Under the pieces are notes generated by a model. The model ran no database searches, had not been told where the DNA came from, and worked only from the letters and a program-made list of their open reading frames with translations. Position numbers and translations under genes: made by a program. Source: Nipponacmea schrenckii (taxonomy: Eukaryota > Mollusca > Gastropoda > Lottiidae). From it: a stretch of 64,000 nucleotides of DNA. Shown here in pieces: positions 1 to 12,758 of the stretch (position 1 is the stretch's first letter; each line of letters begins with the position of its first letter). The stretch spans positions 22,669,023-22,733,022 of the forward strand of contig CM060200.1 of assembly GCA_030562195.1 (NCBI GenBank), written 5' to 3'.

Positions 1-1
1 G

Positions 2-3000
2 TATTGTACTGAATATTTTAAACTGGGACAATATGATTGTGACTGTACTGAAACAGATTATTCTGGACAACAATGTCAAATAGGTAAGAACAATTTGTGG
101 GCCCAATTGTTATAAATCACTGCACAAATTTTAAATTTCAGCCATCTTTTATAAATATTGATGGACAATCTTTCCATGACACTTTTTTGAGTTGTTGCTC
201 ATTTTGAAAAAAATCAATTTAAATGTATATTTATGTAAATATTGTTATTTATCCTTCATAAACTAATGATAATGTATCATTATAATTTCAGAGCCGTCTG
301 GTAAATTTGATGGTAATTCAGTGATAGAACAAAAATTTCGATTACCATTAATAGATCAAAGAAGTTTATCAGAACAGTTGTCTTTTACCTTTGTATCAGA
401 CGGTGTTGATCCCAGTCAATATGTTAAAGGAGAAATTATAGAAATGGCTATGATTTATGTTACAAGTTCAAAGTAAGTTATACGTTATTCCAATTTTTTT
501 TTATGAAATTGGAAAGCAATTACCTCATACACAATGTTTGTCACTTTGTGAAAGGAACAATGTGATGATGAAATGAAATATACTATAATAATGGTCATGT
601 GACCTCGGAGTCCACAACAGACGACTACATTTTACATCCTCACCGGAGTGATAAATTTTGCTCATAGATCAAAGATTTCTTACTGTATTGTTGGCATTCT
701 GTTGAATAATATAAGTGATGTGTGATTTATTACAGAAAGAAAGATTATTTACTGGCTAAACTAGAACAAGATGGATCTGTCATGATAGAAACTAATCAAG
801 AAATTGGAATTTGTAAGCATTGAAATGTTATTTGCAATTTAATTTTCAATTATATGATAGTTGTCTGTCTTTTTATATTTTTATGTTGTTTTAATTGTTA
901 AAACTTTTTATAAAGTAACATTGATAATGTAATGAAACAGATATTTTGTTTAAAAGGTAATTTGAAATTTTTTCTTTTTTCAATTTTATGATATTTGGCG
1001 GATGTGTTTTTGTTCTTTCAAATATTGTTATAGCTTCTTCATTCATATAACATTGATAAGTTCATTAAACAGAAATCACTCTTATCAGTGAATAATTATC
1101 TATGGGTGAATTTTTGTTTTCAGCTTTCGTATTGACATTGTTCAACAAAATTTAGAATTATTGTAGTCAATTTCCAATATTTTGCAGATCGTATGAAAAT
1201 TCCAGTAGATTTTGCCAATGGTAAAGCTCATGAATTAAGATATAAACGTGATGGTTCAAATATGTTTGTTACAGTAAGTAATTATTGTTTTGATACAAGA
1301 TAATGTTTTTACTTTCAAATACATGTCTCTGTGATGTTTGAACATTTATGTTCAATTCAGCATGTGATGTATCATATATATAATCAAACATTAAATTTTC
1401 TCCAAATAAATTTTGTGCATTTTGTCATGTTTATGAATCCAAATTATTTTTCAAGTCATATCATATTTTTTAGTAGAATAGTTTTGCATTTGTCAAATTT
1501 CCCATTATTCATCTTTTATGAGTTTTGAGCATGCTTTTTTCTTTTTATCATAAATTTCCATTGCCTGATTATTTAGGTTATACCATATGATAAAAAAGGA
1601 TTTCCTATTGTAAGTTCTGTATATAAACACTGCCATATATGTGTTGTATTCTATTGCTTCTCATCACTGCATGTATCAGGCCCTGTTTTAAAGGGGTCTT
1701 ACTTGTGTTAAAAATTGATTGTTTTTCTTGAGAAACGTGGGTTAGCTCAGAATAGTTTACTGAAAGGCTACAAATTATTGCCAGATAGAAATGAATGCGT
1801 TAAATGCGACCTATCCACGATCGCATAAATTTGTATCCACATTTTTAAATATATATTTGCAAGTGAATTATATGGAGTTAAGTATTTAAATTGAGACCTG
1901 GCGGGATTAAGTAATTAGGTAATTATCTCTAAATTTGAAGCCGATTAGTAATCAATGACATTAAAAAAACAATAGATTTTCTTCCTTGACTATTTCAAAA
2001 TAAAATCTTGATCATTGTTCAGGTTTTCATTCATTAAACACTTGTAGACACCTATCGTGGATCGCATTAATTTGTACTCGCATTTTAGTCTCTATACCCC
2101 ATGTTGCATTAATTTGTCGACGCATTAATTTCTAGCCTTACAGTATCATGTTGTATATTATTCATACTATTGGGTAAAGACATTTGTTGTATATATCAGT
2201 AAAGTTTCAATATTGCACCTTTCTTGTATATTTGAAGTATATGCACATTTGGCTTTAATGTACACAAGGTTGTGGCTTTGACTGCAGACGTTGGTTTCAG
2301 ATTTGAATATTAGGCAGTTATATCTTTTATTTCATCAAAACAGCTGCTAGTAGATAAGCTAGTTATTACCAGTCTCTTTATTTCTAAATATTTCTGATCA
2401 GGCCTGAAAAAATTATTTATCTCGAATTATATAACTTCCCCCCCCCCCCTGTTAATTTTAATAAACATCACAAAAAATATATTATTTTGTTTGACGTACA
2501 TGAAATGGAATTTATTTGTGTAAAGTTCTAATTAAAAATATTCCATAACTTTATGACACTGCTTGTTGGATTCTTGTACATTATTTTTGAGGTTCAGGGT
2601 TCAATCCTAGCATAGCTTGAAATACGTCTTTTTTTCTACACATTTCTATCTTAGTGATGAAGGTCTTAAGAGCTACAAATCTTATGGATAAAACTATAAT
2701 CTCATGCTCACTAAAGTACCTCTAAAAGCTAACAGTCCTGATAGTACATCTGATATATTATGCTATATGTTGTAGGTTGACGGTATAGAAGAAGCTACTA
2801 TGAATTATGCTGCGTTTGATTTAGATGATATAGATTCTATATATGTTGGTGGTATGGCTCAACAAACCGATGATTTTTACAGTGTAGTCAATTTTACAGG
2901 CTGTATCTCTAGTATGTGCCTCTACATCTATTTTTATACTTCATTTATTATATCAGAGCTCCAAAGAAACATTTAATAATATGATTGATAGACAAGTATT

Positions 3001-6000
3001 AATTGCTCTTGCATCCATTCAAAGAGTATCATATTCAGACCCTTCGTCTTTCTCAAAATTTAATTGTTTGTATTGATATGTGAAGAATCAACCTTTTTAA
3101 CAAGATTCTGTATGAATTTTTTTTATTTCAGATGTTGTCTATACACCGTCTAAAACATCTTCAATTAGAATACGTCCGTTAAAAGACTTTTATACTAATA
3201 GTTCTGATATAAAAGTACTGGGTAATAGTGTCTCAACTTGTTCGGATAAACGTCCTAATATATATGGTAAAGTTAGTCGCACACCGAACACTCCACCAGA
3301 TGAATTCACAGATTTTGAGGTTTCTACTATTTTTTATTTTTCTGTTTTATGACAATTTTTTCCAGTATAGGGAAACCTAATAGTATTTTACTGGAATCCT
3401 AAAAATTGTGTCATGATATTTTTATCTTTGGTACAATGCAATCTTGGAAAAACTTTACCATATCACAAAGCAGTTTTGTGTTCTCTGTTGTTGTTCTTTT
3501 TCTTATGTGCTATGAGATATATGATATTTGTATTTGTAGACGGTAACAATGCCAGAATGGAATATCGGACCAGCTAAAGTAGAAATAATTGGTGGAATGC
3601 CGATACCACCAACAGATAAAATAATCACTACACAATCCTTAATTATACCTATAAATAATACCTCAACTTTATTAACAGACTTCAGAGTTGATAATATGAC
3701 TATAGGTAAGTCTTTAGCCATCTTGGCAGCATTTTCCCCATGACACACTGCATGGCATTGCCTGTCTTCATAAGTCCAATTTGGATTAGAAAGGTAAGAT
3801 GTAACTTTATATTTAATTAAGTTTTATGTTGAAACACAAAATAATCTCATTAAAGACTATAAAACTATAATGATCACTGATGGTCTAGATTTACTTTATA
3901 TATACATTATATTTCACGATTTTGAAGATGAAGATTTCTAATAAAAAATAGAATAATAACATAATATTCTCATTTCAGTTATTACAGCATGTATTATAGC
4001 ATTATGCTTAATACTAGCTATTATAATAGCATTATTATTGGTAAGACGACGTAGAAGATTGGGTGAATATGAATTAAAGAAGAAAATAGTAATGGATGGT
4101 GTGGATGGTGATTTAGATGCTAAAGTTCCACTGAACCATGTAACATCTACACCAGTACCACATGACCATCTGGCTAAACTTGATGAATTTAGTATGATTT
4201 CAGCTACTCTTGGACCTCCTAAAAGTAAGTTTAATTTTATATTATAAATTTATGTACATGTATATATCAATACCCTTAATTCTAAATTGATGCTTTCTGC
4301 CTTTCCAATGTCAAGGTGTACCAATCAGTGTGTAATATATGTCAAAATTAGACAAATAAATCCAATCAGTGCCCTTGACAGAATGACTTAACAATACAGC
4401 TAGCTGGGAGGGTCTTGGGCACGGATTGGATACAATCAAATTGCTGCACTTACAAAATCTATATGATAAAGAAATGTGCTAATGAAGTTAAGGGATAAGA
4501 CGCAGTTGAGAATCTATGTGATCAAACTATACCCTGTTTCTGTTTGTTTTTCAGTGAGAAATAATGTAGCTAATGACCAGCAAGCTAACAGATTTAGTCA
4601 AGGAAGTTTTGTAAGTTATTTCATTATAATAGTTACTAGCATGCTATATTAATAGAATGTCTGTTCTTCTTTCTACCTGTTAATTAAGTAACATGTTCTT
4701 AGGTACTTGAAGTTCAATACACAGTAAAGGAATGTTGGGTGTAATTCTGTATTTTGATAGTGCGACAGTTAGCTTTTGAAACATTGGTCTGTACAAATGA
4801 AATAAGTATGGGTAGGCACAATCACACTTGTTATTTTTGACTGAAAAAAATTGATATTTTAACAAGTGTTTTTGAGTCCTTGGAAATATTCAAATCTGCT
4901 ATAATTTGCTTAAAGATCAAATTTGATGTCTGTTGATCAGTTTTAGTTTTTGAAATTTATTAAAGAATAATGATCAGGTTGCTTTTCTGAAACTGTATGT
5001 ATTGGACTTCTGAATTATCATTCCCTGCACATTTGACTCGACATAGCTGTAGACATGCATTAACCTGAAGTATTTATGACTTTGTAGCCTATGATAGATG
5101 ATGAGACAACGTTTTCTAGTGCTATTTATAATAAGCGTAAAAATAGACCAGCTTCCTCTATATCCGAAGTCTTAGAGGAATTAGAAAGACGTCAGAAAAA
5201 TATTAAAGATCCAAGCACAGGTATTTTTCTCTATCATATTTGAATACCCTTTTATTTGCCCTTGAATTTTTGACACCCTTTACTCTTCTTGCATTTTATT
5301 TGCACCCTTGACATGCTCCCCTTTGAAGAGTTTACTTGCTGCTATGCTGATCATTTTCAGATGGAAACAACTATCTACTCAGTTTCACTTTCAACTGTTA
5401 AAGCTGCATGAAATGAATGCTGTTGCAGTTTTGTGCAAAATGTTTTAAATGAACTTTTCTTCCAGATGAAATTTGTAAAGAATTAGAAGAAAATCTGAAA
5501 AGAGAATTAGAATTAAACCGTGCCCATGGGGAGGGAGAATTAGAATGGGACCCACAAATAGATAAGGCTCCTTTAACTTATGTAAGTCATACTAAAGGCT
5601 ACATATTTATTTCGTCTTTATTGTATTGAACTGTAAAATCATTGCTATTAGACCCCAAAACATGAATCATTACAAAATTAAAGTCATTATTTACTGTAAC
5701 AAGAGAAATCATCACTCCACTGCATTTATTTGATGAATTATGGTCAAAAATATATAAATGATTTTGCAAGACCTGTAAATATATTTATGAAGTATGGTTA
5801 ATGGTTTTAACAATGCTTATTGCATGTTGCATGGCAAAGAAGTAAATTGTGCATAATATTACAATTCAATCATACAATGTACTGTATATTTAACTATATA
5901 TAATACAGCACATGCTTAATTCATCATTTCTTTTTCACAACCCATATTACCTGCATAATGAATATTAAGTTGCTTTATTCCCCCAGTATTTCATTTCATT

Positions 6001-7253
6001 TCATTTAAAATTATTGTTCTTTATCTAGAAGTTCTCTCAGGTTTCTGAATTAGGCTAAATGTTAAATTAAAACACTTTAACAATAATAAAAAAAATCTTT
6101 CCCAGTAAAGTTTTTTTTTTTTGAGTAGAAAACCCCTCAAATTATCAAATTTTTGACTAACCAAAGACACTTCATATTTACAACACAGGATAATAATTAT
6201 TGAATTAATACACACTTCTTTTATACATGGGTATCTGCACAGAAGTGTTTATTTATTCCATAGTTATCTTATGTGCTTTTCACTTCTAAATGTCATTCAA
6301 ATCTAATTTCAATTTGAAAAGAAATCTGAATGTTCTTCTTGATATATGATTTTTTGCATGATCCTTTCATTCATCAGCTTTCATTCATTCATTCTGCATC
6401 GTGTCTTTGTATTTATTTATTTTTAGGGAGAAATAACTTTTTTCAACAGCCCTTTATTATTGAGTATTCCTGATGAGCTTGAAGAATTAGAAATGTCTCT
6501 TAGTTCTTCAATACACAGTCTGGAGGTTGGTATATGCCCAAAGTCTATTTCCATAGAGAAATGGAAATGCAGCAAGCCGATGAACTTCAAATAAACATTG
6601 TTTTTATTATAAATCTTAGATGAATTTGATTATTTTTGTTTTTATAATTTACCTTATAAATTTAGTAATTTTCTTATTCCTTTTTACTGTAGTTTTAGCT
6701 TAAATTACTTTTCACTAGCTTTTTTTAGTTTTCACTGATATTTATTAATCCACTTTGTCAGTCACTTAGGTACTGACAGTAAGTTGTCTGAAAGTCCTGT
6801 TTAAATTTTATTAAAAGATGTTATATTTTTGAATTATGAATCTTATAAAATAAAATTGTTCTTGCTTCCCCCAGATTGAAATGTGGAACACCTTTTGTAT
6901 TGATGTGCCAAGGGAGAAAACTCTCAATAAAATAAAAATATTTAAGACTACAATTTTTTTTTTTTTTCAAACCTGAAATGCATTTTTTACTTCAGAAAAA
7001 GGAAGAGGACGATATAGTAACGGAAGGATCAGAAAATCCTAACAGTAATGGTGAATATAATGGTGATAGTGGGTATGAGGCAGAGTCATCACGACCTGAA
7101 GGTTTAGAATCAATAGATGATAGTGCTACTCCAGATACAACTATAGATGAATCACCTACTAAATTATACTATGATATTTCTGGGATCGAGTTACAAGATT
7201 CTCCCAATTTATCAGTACATCAAAAACTTTTACCTACAGAGACAACAACATAG
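2..7253 (+). CDS. EGF / laminin-G type I membrane protein, 3' part (neurexin/CASPR-like)
   Basis: Thirteen exons join in frame: 2-83, 292-472, 736-812, 1188-1273, 2776-2911, 3132-3319, 3540-3705, 3979-4224, 4555-4610, 5088-5220, 5466-5581, 6427-6525, 6996-7253. They give 607 visible residues ending at TAG 7251-7253. The start is cut off by the window edge. The first exon is the Cys-rich end of an EGF repeat (C-x-C spacing, YSGQQC). Exons 2 to about 6 encode a laminin-G/LNS fold with VGG and FTGCIS near its end. Exon 8 begins with a hydrophobic helix (about residues 306-327) followed by an RRRRR stop-transfer, then about 280 acidic, Ser/Thr-rich cytoplasmic residues. EGF-LamG-TM order is known from neurexins and contactin-associated proteins, so a cell-surface adhesion or receptor role is inferred. 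The tail is far longer than in those families and was not recognised. The exon 6 donor (GTTTCT) is weak. The orthologue is unresolved; Fat-like cadherins also carry LamG/EGF modules. Confidence 0.8.
1760..2143. mobile_element. TA-flanked MITE in intron 4 of the LamG gene
   Basis: The left end CTGAAAGGCTACAAATTA and the reverse complement of the right end, CTGTAAGGCTAGAAATTA, form near-perfect terminal inverted repeats. Each is flanked by TA (1758-1759 and 2144-2145), which fits a TA target-site duplication. Inside, the motif GCAT(T/A)AATTTGT recurs several times near the ends. There is no coding potential. TA duplication is typical of Tc1/mariner-type elements; the superfamily assignment is inference. 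Confidence 0.6.
2438..2449. repeat. Poly-C tract
   Basis: Uninterrupted run of 12 C within intron 4 of the LamG gene. Simple sequence only. Confidence 0.9.
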
Positions 7254-8205
7254 ATTCAGATTTTCTCTAAGAAGTTGTGAACATCTCTAATTAAAATCTT
7301 CTCATATGTGGAAAAAGACAAGTTTCTAGGGGTTTAAGGAGCATTGATATGCTATTGGCATGTGGTTGAATTTTGGTCACAGTGATAATTTTCAATATGA
7401 TCATATTTCTTATATTATGGTGCCAATGGAAACCAGAATGAAAAGAATTCCATTGTGTTAGAACTAAAATACAATCTTATAGTCTATTGGAATAATGTGA
7501 CATTGACTAATTTAAAATCTTTCTAAGTTAAAATTTATGTGATTGTTTTGTTTTCGTTTTTTCCTGTTATACTGTTAATGATTTCTGTTATTGCAGGGTT
7601 TTGTAAAGAAAAGCATCTTATTAACGAGTCGGAATATTTTAGGGTAAAAATTGAAGTAGGGATATCCCTTGTATTTACCTCTAGTAAGGAAATAATTTTC
7701 TAACTTCAAGTCATTTTATGACACATCAGCTCATAATGTAGTAACCAAATCATGAATTTTTTGTAGACTTGTTTATAACAGTTGTAAATATAAGTATACA
7801 GAGAGGAAATCTGTATAAATTTGGGCAATGTTTTATTAGTATGAATTGAGTACCAGTAGTGTCCTTAAAAGAGTGATCATTACTATGCCAGAAAGGAATT
7901 TGTTTGGTTTATCTAACCAATAATCATCTTGAATATAGGTTTGACTACTTAATGCTAGGGTTATTTGAAATAGATATGGAATGTGAAGATATATAACTAG
8001 TCATGTATATATATACTGAATACTATGGTGTAATACTGGTTTATCTGAACTATGATATTTATAAAAATAATATAGTTTTGGTTGTATATCTCAGTATTAC
8101 TCTGTCTAGTCTTTACATTCTTAATTTCATACTAATTCATTTGAAAATCACACCTCAAATTAATAATCTATTCTATTTATTTTGATCAAGGTTAGTGCTC
8201 ATTAT
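7254..8205 (+). other. 3' flank / probable 3' UTR of the LamG gene
   Basis: AT-rich sequence directly after the stop codon with no convincing open frame. I found no AATAAA before the Harbinger-like element that begins at 8209, so the 3' UTR may run further; candidate AATAAA hexamers lie near 10440 and 10620. The true transcript end is unknown. Confidence 0.4.
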
Positions 8206-8208
8206 TTA

Positions 8209-9414
8209 GGCCGTACAAAGTAAATTGTCTGTTTTACAGGCCCCGCGCGCTCCAGTAAAATACCCCGCGCTCCGAAACTATTTATTGGCATTTTGAAATA
8301 ATTAATAAATAATGCGCGCGCGTCCCCAAAATTGTGTGTAAAACAGAGTTATTTCCCCGTTCCCGTAAATATTTTTTACCATAATTATCTCCCTTGACGT
8401 TTAACGAAAAACCGGAAGTGGCTTAGAATGCGTTTTTCATCACCAATAAAAAGATTTTCTTATACAACTTAAAACTAAAATTGATTCTGATACAATTTAA
8501 CGTTAGAAAATAAAATTATTTGCTGAAGGAAGCACAATTATGACAATTATTCACACTTTCGTGAGGATTCCAAACATTGGATTAATCTTAATAATTTCGT
8601 TTCTGGATAATAATGGTGGAACAAATCGAGACCCGTTACATTTACAAGTAAAAGAATTCACCGGGTGTTTTTCTGCTATTGATTTGAAAAAGTTAATATT
8701 TATGGAAAAATGTGAACTAATACAAGAAAATACGAATTTTATACGTTCGAATACGATCGATTTTCTCAATATTGGTATCATTCAACACATTCCGCTTTTC
8801 TCAAGATAAAAAACCGGAAGTTCTCCGTAAGTACAAGTTATTGAAAAATCGGCATTTGTAACATGGTAAAAATTATTAAAATAGAAGTTCGATCTTTTCA
8901 GATTGTTTTGTTCTTGTCATGTGATGTGATGATGGATGACAATTTGTTCCAAAATTTCCAATAATAATAATTATTACCGTACCATACAATGGCATTTAAA
9001 AATACAGTTTATAGATGGATAAAAAATGGATTAGTACTGTACTGTAGTAGAATAACATAATCCTGACATAATATTATCAGCCCTGATGCACCCTAAGTGC
9101 ATCATTGTCAGAGGTAGTAGATATCTTGGAATGATTTTATGTGTTTATGTGATGTTGAAAAGTAAAAAAGTTCTGTTATTTCTATCAACTATTTTCAATC
9201 GACCCCCAAAAACATCTGATAGTTGCATCTGAATGGTGATTTAAATCTATTTTTTAAATTTGTGGAAATAAATAATAAATACCTTCGCTCGCTCCAATTT
9301 TTTCTGGTGCCAAATTTAAAAAAGCGCTTATAAATAATAAATAATAAATTCGCCCTCTCGCCCCAATTTTTAAAAAAAAAGGCCTGTAAAACAGACAATT
9401 TACTTTGCATGGCC
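8209..9414. mobile_element. Non-autonomous PIF/Harbinger-like DNA transposon
   Basis: The 34-bp ends (8209-8242 and 9381-9414) are inverted repeats matching at 32 of 34 positions; both start with GGCC. The element is flanked on both sides by TTA (8206-8208 and 9415-9417). A GG start and a TWA three-base duplication are the established signature of PIF/Harbinger. The interior carries GC-rich patches (GCGCGCGCG near 8315), CCGGAAGT twice (near 8411 and 8811) and subterminal AATAATAAAT repeats. Two short overlapping open frames at 8540-8809 and 8551-8781 on opposite strands resemble no transposase, so the copy appears non-autonomous. Confidence 0.85.
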
Positions 9415-9417
9415 TTA

Positions 9418-11208
9418 TATATTTTATGTTTTCTTTACTGCAGGGAGAGTTGTATACTAAAATATTTAAAACATTCCTATATAAATCTCTGAATAATATC
9501 TCACTGCATAGTTTAGTTTATTTAGAACTTTCTTGTGATTTTATTAAGCTGCTGTCATTTGATTTCACCATGGCTATTGGAAGTAACTCTTGTTCAAAGC
9601 TTTCTTACTCAAAGAGTGAAAGAACAGCAACAACATAAAAATGTAAGCAAATCAATAGCCATGTTTCTTTATCAGAAGCGTTTTGTAAAGAAATGATACT
9701 TTTTGATAGTGTCTAAGGCTTACTGCAAGAGAAAACATCAAGTCTCTAAGGTATATGTAAATCAATCTTTCATCAATAGTCAGTAGAATGTAGTAGTTGT
9801 CAAGTGCCTTGATTTAAAACAACTACAATATTCACCAAGGTTGTATCTTGCCAGATCATTTACAAATGGTACTTTTTGTAATAATTTAATCATTTGTGTA
9901 GTATTTTTAGAAATTTTTCTTGGCAATATCTTTGTATGATCACTCAAGAAAACCAACCTATTTGTAACATTTGAAGAGAGAAGATATTACAAATTCAATC
10001 AGTTTATGAATGATGAAAAAGTTAACTTTTACAGTGTACCTTTATTTGGAAGATTTCATAGTTAACATTAATTGATGTTTTACTGCTACATGTATATTAG
10101 TTCCGTTATAAGCTTTATGTATACAAATTGATATTTCTGTCTCAAACTTATTTCAGGTTTTATTTTTCATATTTCCTTTTGACAACTATCATTGTATATA
10201 AATCATTTCATAATTATAAAAATTTCATTATCATTATTTGTAATTTATCATCCACTATTTTTTATTATGAAATAGTGACGTCTGTTGTAAGTCATTTACT
10301 TAATCCTCAGAAAGTAAAGATTGATGACAAATATGATATACTAGACAAATAGTTTTAGTTTGCCTGAAAGCCAGGGTCACACAAAAACTCCAGCTAAAGC
10401 AGTATATTATGTGGAAGTTTCTTTACAAGTTTCTGCAAATAAAATCAGCTGACTTGTAATTAAGAAATTTCTATTTATGGCTTTTAGATCACAAAATAAA
10501 TTTCTAATGTAATTTAATAAAAATCTAAAACCCTTGTTAGAATGTAATTATTTAAAATAATGATCAAGTCTTATTCTTTTTTATGTTTTAAATTAATGAT
10601 TTTTTTATTGGTTGATTTATAAATAAACTTTTATAAAATTATAATGCCTTTTGCTTGGGATGTTTCAAAAGTTTTTGTTTTTGAAATACAGCACTGTTTA
10701 AATCCTCGATCTCATTAGTATATGTTTTCCTGTACAACTGATTCCTGTAGTTTGTTTACTCATGAGTTTCTAGAGAATAGAATTTGTGAGTATTTAGCTA
10801 ATAAGAGTATATACACTGGTTACTTATGAACATGAGTATTTCGACAGGTAAATTACAGAACTCATAATAAGAATATTCATTGGTCTGTTGAATAAAAAAT
10901 CAGAATCCATCAGAATTCAAAAATTACAAAGTACATAAAATACACACTTTATGAAATAATATTTTTTTACCTAAATATGATAAAATTTAAAACATCCAAT
11001 ATATAAAGTTTAACAAGAATTGCATGATGATATGAATTTTAAAAAATGATATCAAATGGAATGTAGAAAAGGTTCAAAATGAAAAGAAGAATAATTTAGA
11101 ATATTCAAAACATAAAACATTCATCAAATGTTTGAAAATGATGATACAAGGTTCATTTGTTTATCATTCATAAACTGTATTAAAGAATGAATGCTTAGCA
11201 TATCAGTG
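9418..11208. other. Intergenic spacer between convergent genes
   Basis: AT-rich, with no gene recognised. Short open frames at 9405-9638 and 10128-10352 are low complexity and hydrophobic, with no family resemblance. AATAAA hexamers near 10440 and 10620 (plus strand) could serve the LamG gene. The 3' UTR of the HtrL-like gene must occupy the right end. Confidence 0.4.
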
Positions 11209-12758
11209 TTACAATCCTGTCTTAACTCTACTTCCAGCATGAATATTCTCCCATGTTGCTTTACACAAATATCCTAAACAAAAGTAAAACGAATCTTTCC
11301 CTGTTAATCCAAGTTGTCCCTGATGACAACGGTATGTATGAATACCAACTTGCCCAGGTTTCTTCATATGTGTAGTATACATTGAATATATCACATGTTC
11401 ATCAGTATTAGCTAGTCCTTTATCTAGTAAATATTCCACACTTGATTTATATCTTTCAATAAATTTAGTTAGTGTTTTATTGGTCCCCAATACCATACTG
11501 CCTGATACCCACACAGCACGATACATCATAATAAAATCCAGATCTAAATGTGGATCATGAGGACCTACTTGTGTAAAACCAACCTTTTCACGATTGAATT
11601 TTTCTGGTGGTAACATTTTAAAAACATCAGTTCCACTTTCATCAAGCTTTTTAAACATTGTGATATCAACCCAAGCAAAATATGGCGTTTTGAAATAGTT
11701 ATTCTTCACAGCTTGTAATAAAAACTCATATTTAGCATGAATTAAACATGAAAATTCAGGATTTGTTGTGTAGGGAAAATGTTTAGGATATGTTGATTCT
11801 TCAAAGATTTCACGAGTTTTTTCCAAAAGTGAGAAAGCCCACAGTTCTTCTCTGGAAACTTTGATAATTCTTGTATGAGATTTTGGTAAACAATTTCTGA
11901 CACTTTTTAAATATTTAGCGATTTCATCATCTTCCACGAAAATAACAACAGGATTGGTCAGCTTGCTGAAGGGACGAACCCATTCCTTATATTTATATGG
12001 TGAATGATAGTCTAGAACACCATGTCCTTTCTTTACCAGGCCCAAATCAAAGAGTGCTGTAACTATTGTTATTTCATCAGGTTCATGTTTTAGGGCATAC
12101 CTTGGTACCTGTTTATATTTACACCATTTACTCTAATAAAATAAATTACTTAAACTTAATTTGTAATCTGTTTTTAGCTCTACAGAATGCTACAATCATG
12201 AAAAAATATTTGCTATATTGGATTTCACAATACATTTATAAATGGAAATCCTGTAAAGACACTGATTATGCAGATAAATGCAGTACACATTACAAAGTCC
12301 TAACTAAGCTAAGAGAAAAACCTTACCACATATGGATGTCCATACCAAATACCAACATTGAACACAACATGATCTGTAAAAAATACATATAAATGATTAA
12401 AAATGTCAATACCCCTTTAGGTATATTCTTATTTTATATAGATTGAAACTTCTTTTCAATAGTTTCTGAAGTCCTTTCCTTTTTATCATTTAGGAATTAT
12501 AATAATTATATCATTCATACAGAAATTAATAGATATGTGCTCTAATTTAACTCTGACCAACAATGTATACAACACAACCATAGATTTTTAATCTTCAAGA
12601 TAATCTGTTCTTAACATGTTAAAAGCTAACTTACAACCAAGATATAGTATGAGGCACAGGAAGAGAAAAGCTGCTATCAGTAATAACTTCTTATATAAAT
12701 ATCTTTTCCTGGGACTTTTTATAGCTTTCAACAAAGAGTTTGGTAAAATCTTCTCCAT
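11209..12758 (-). CDS. HtrL/YibB-family single-pass membrane protein
   Basis: Three coding exons on the minus strand (12758-12635, 12373-12327, 12108-11209) join in frame to 356 residues. Exon 1 begins at ATG 12758-12756 and encodes a basic segment followed by a hydrophobic helix (about residues 24-40), the layout of a type II Golgi/ER anchor. The rest matches my memory of the HtrL/YibB family (Pfam HtrL_YibB): EITIVTALFDLG near residue 70, then VVIFVEDDE, PYFAWVDITMFKK, and a Cys/His-rich end. Bacterial YibB lies by lipopolysaccharide-core genes, and the family is suspected to be glycosyltransferase-like; no activity is established for the animal protein. The WVD motif could be a DxD-like metal site, which is inference. 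The MGLV methionine inside exon 3 is not the start: the frame is open upstream and contains conserved family residues. Midnolin lies 3.3 kb upstream on the same strand. Confidence 0.78.

Noticed and set aside
2590..2640. GGTTCAATCC B-box-like sequence in intron 4 of the LamG gene
   Set aside because: No A-box, tail or duplication was found, so it is not listed as a SINE.
8540..8809. 89-codon plus open frame and its antisense partner inside the Harbinger-like element
   Set aside because: No resemblance to Harbinger transposase or Myb-like proteins. The length is within chance for the region.
12066..12392. Plus-strand 108-codon open frame
   Set aside because: Antisense to exons 2 and 3 and an intron of the HtrL-like gene, which fit a protein family and splice correctly on the minus strand.
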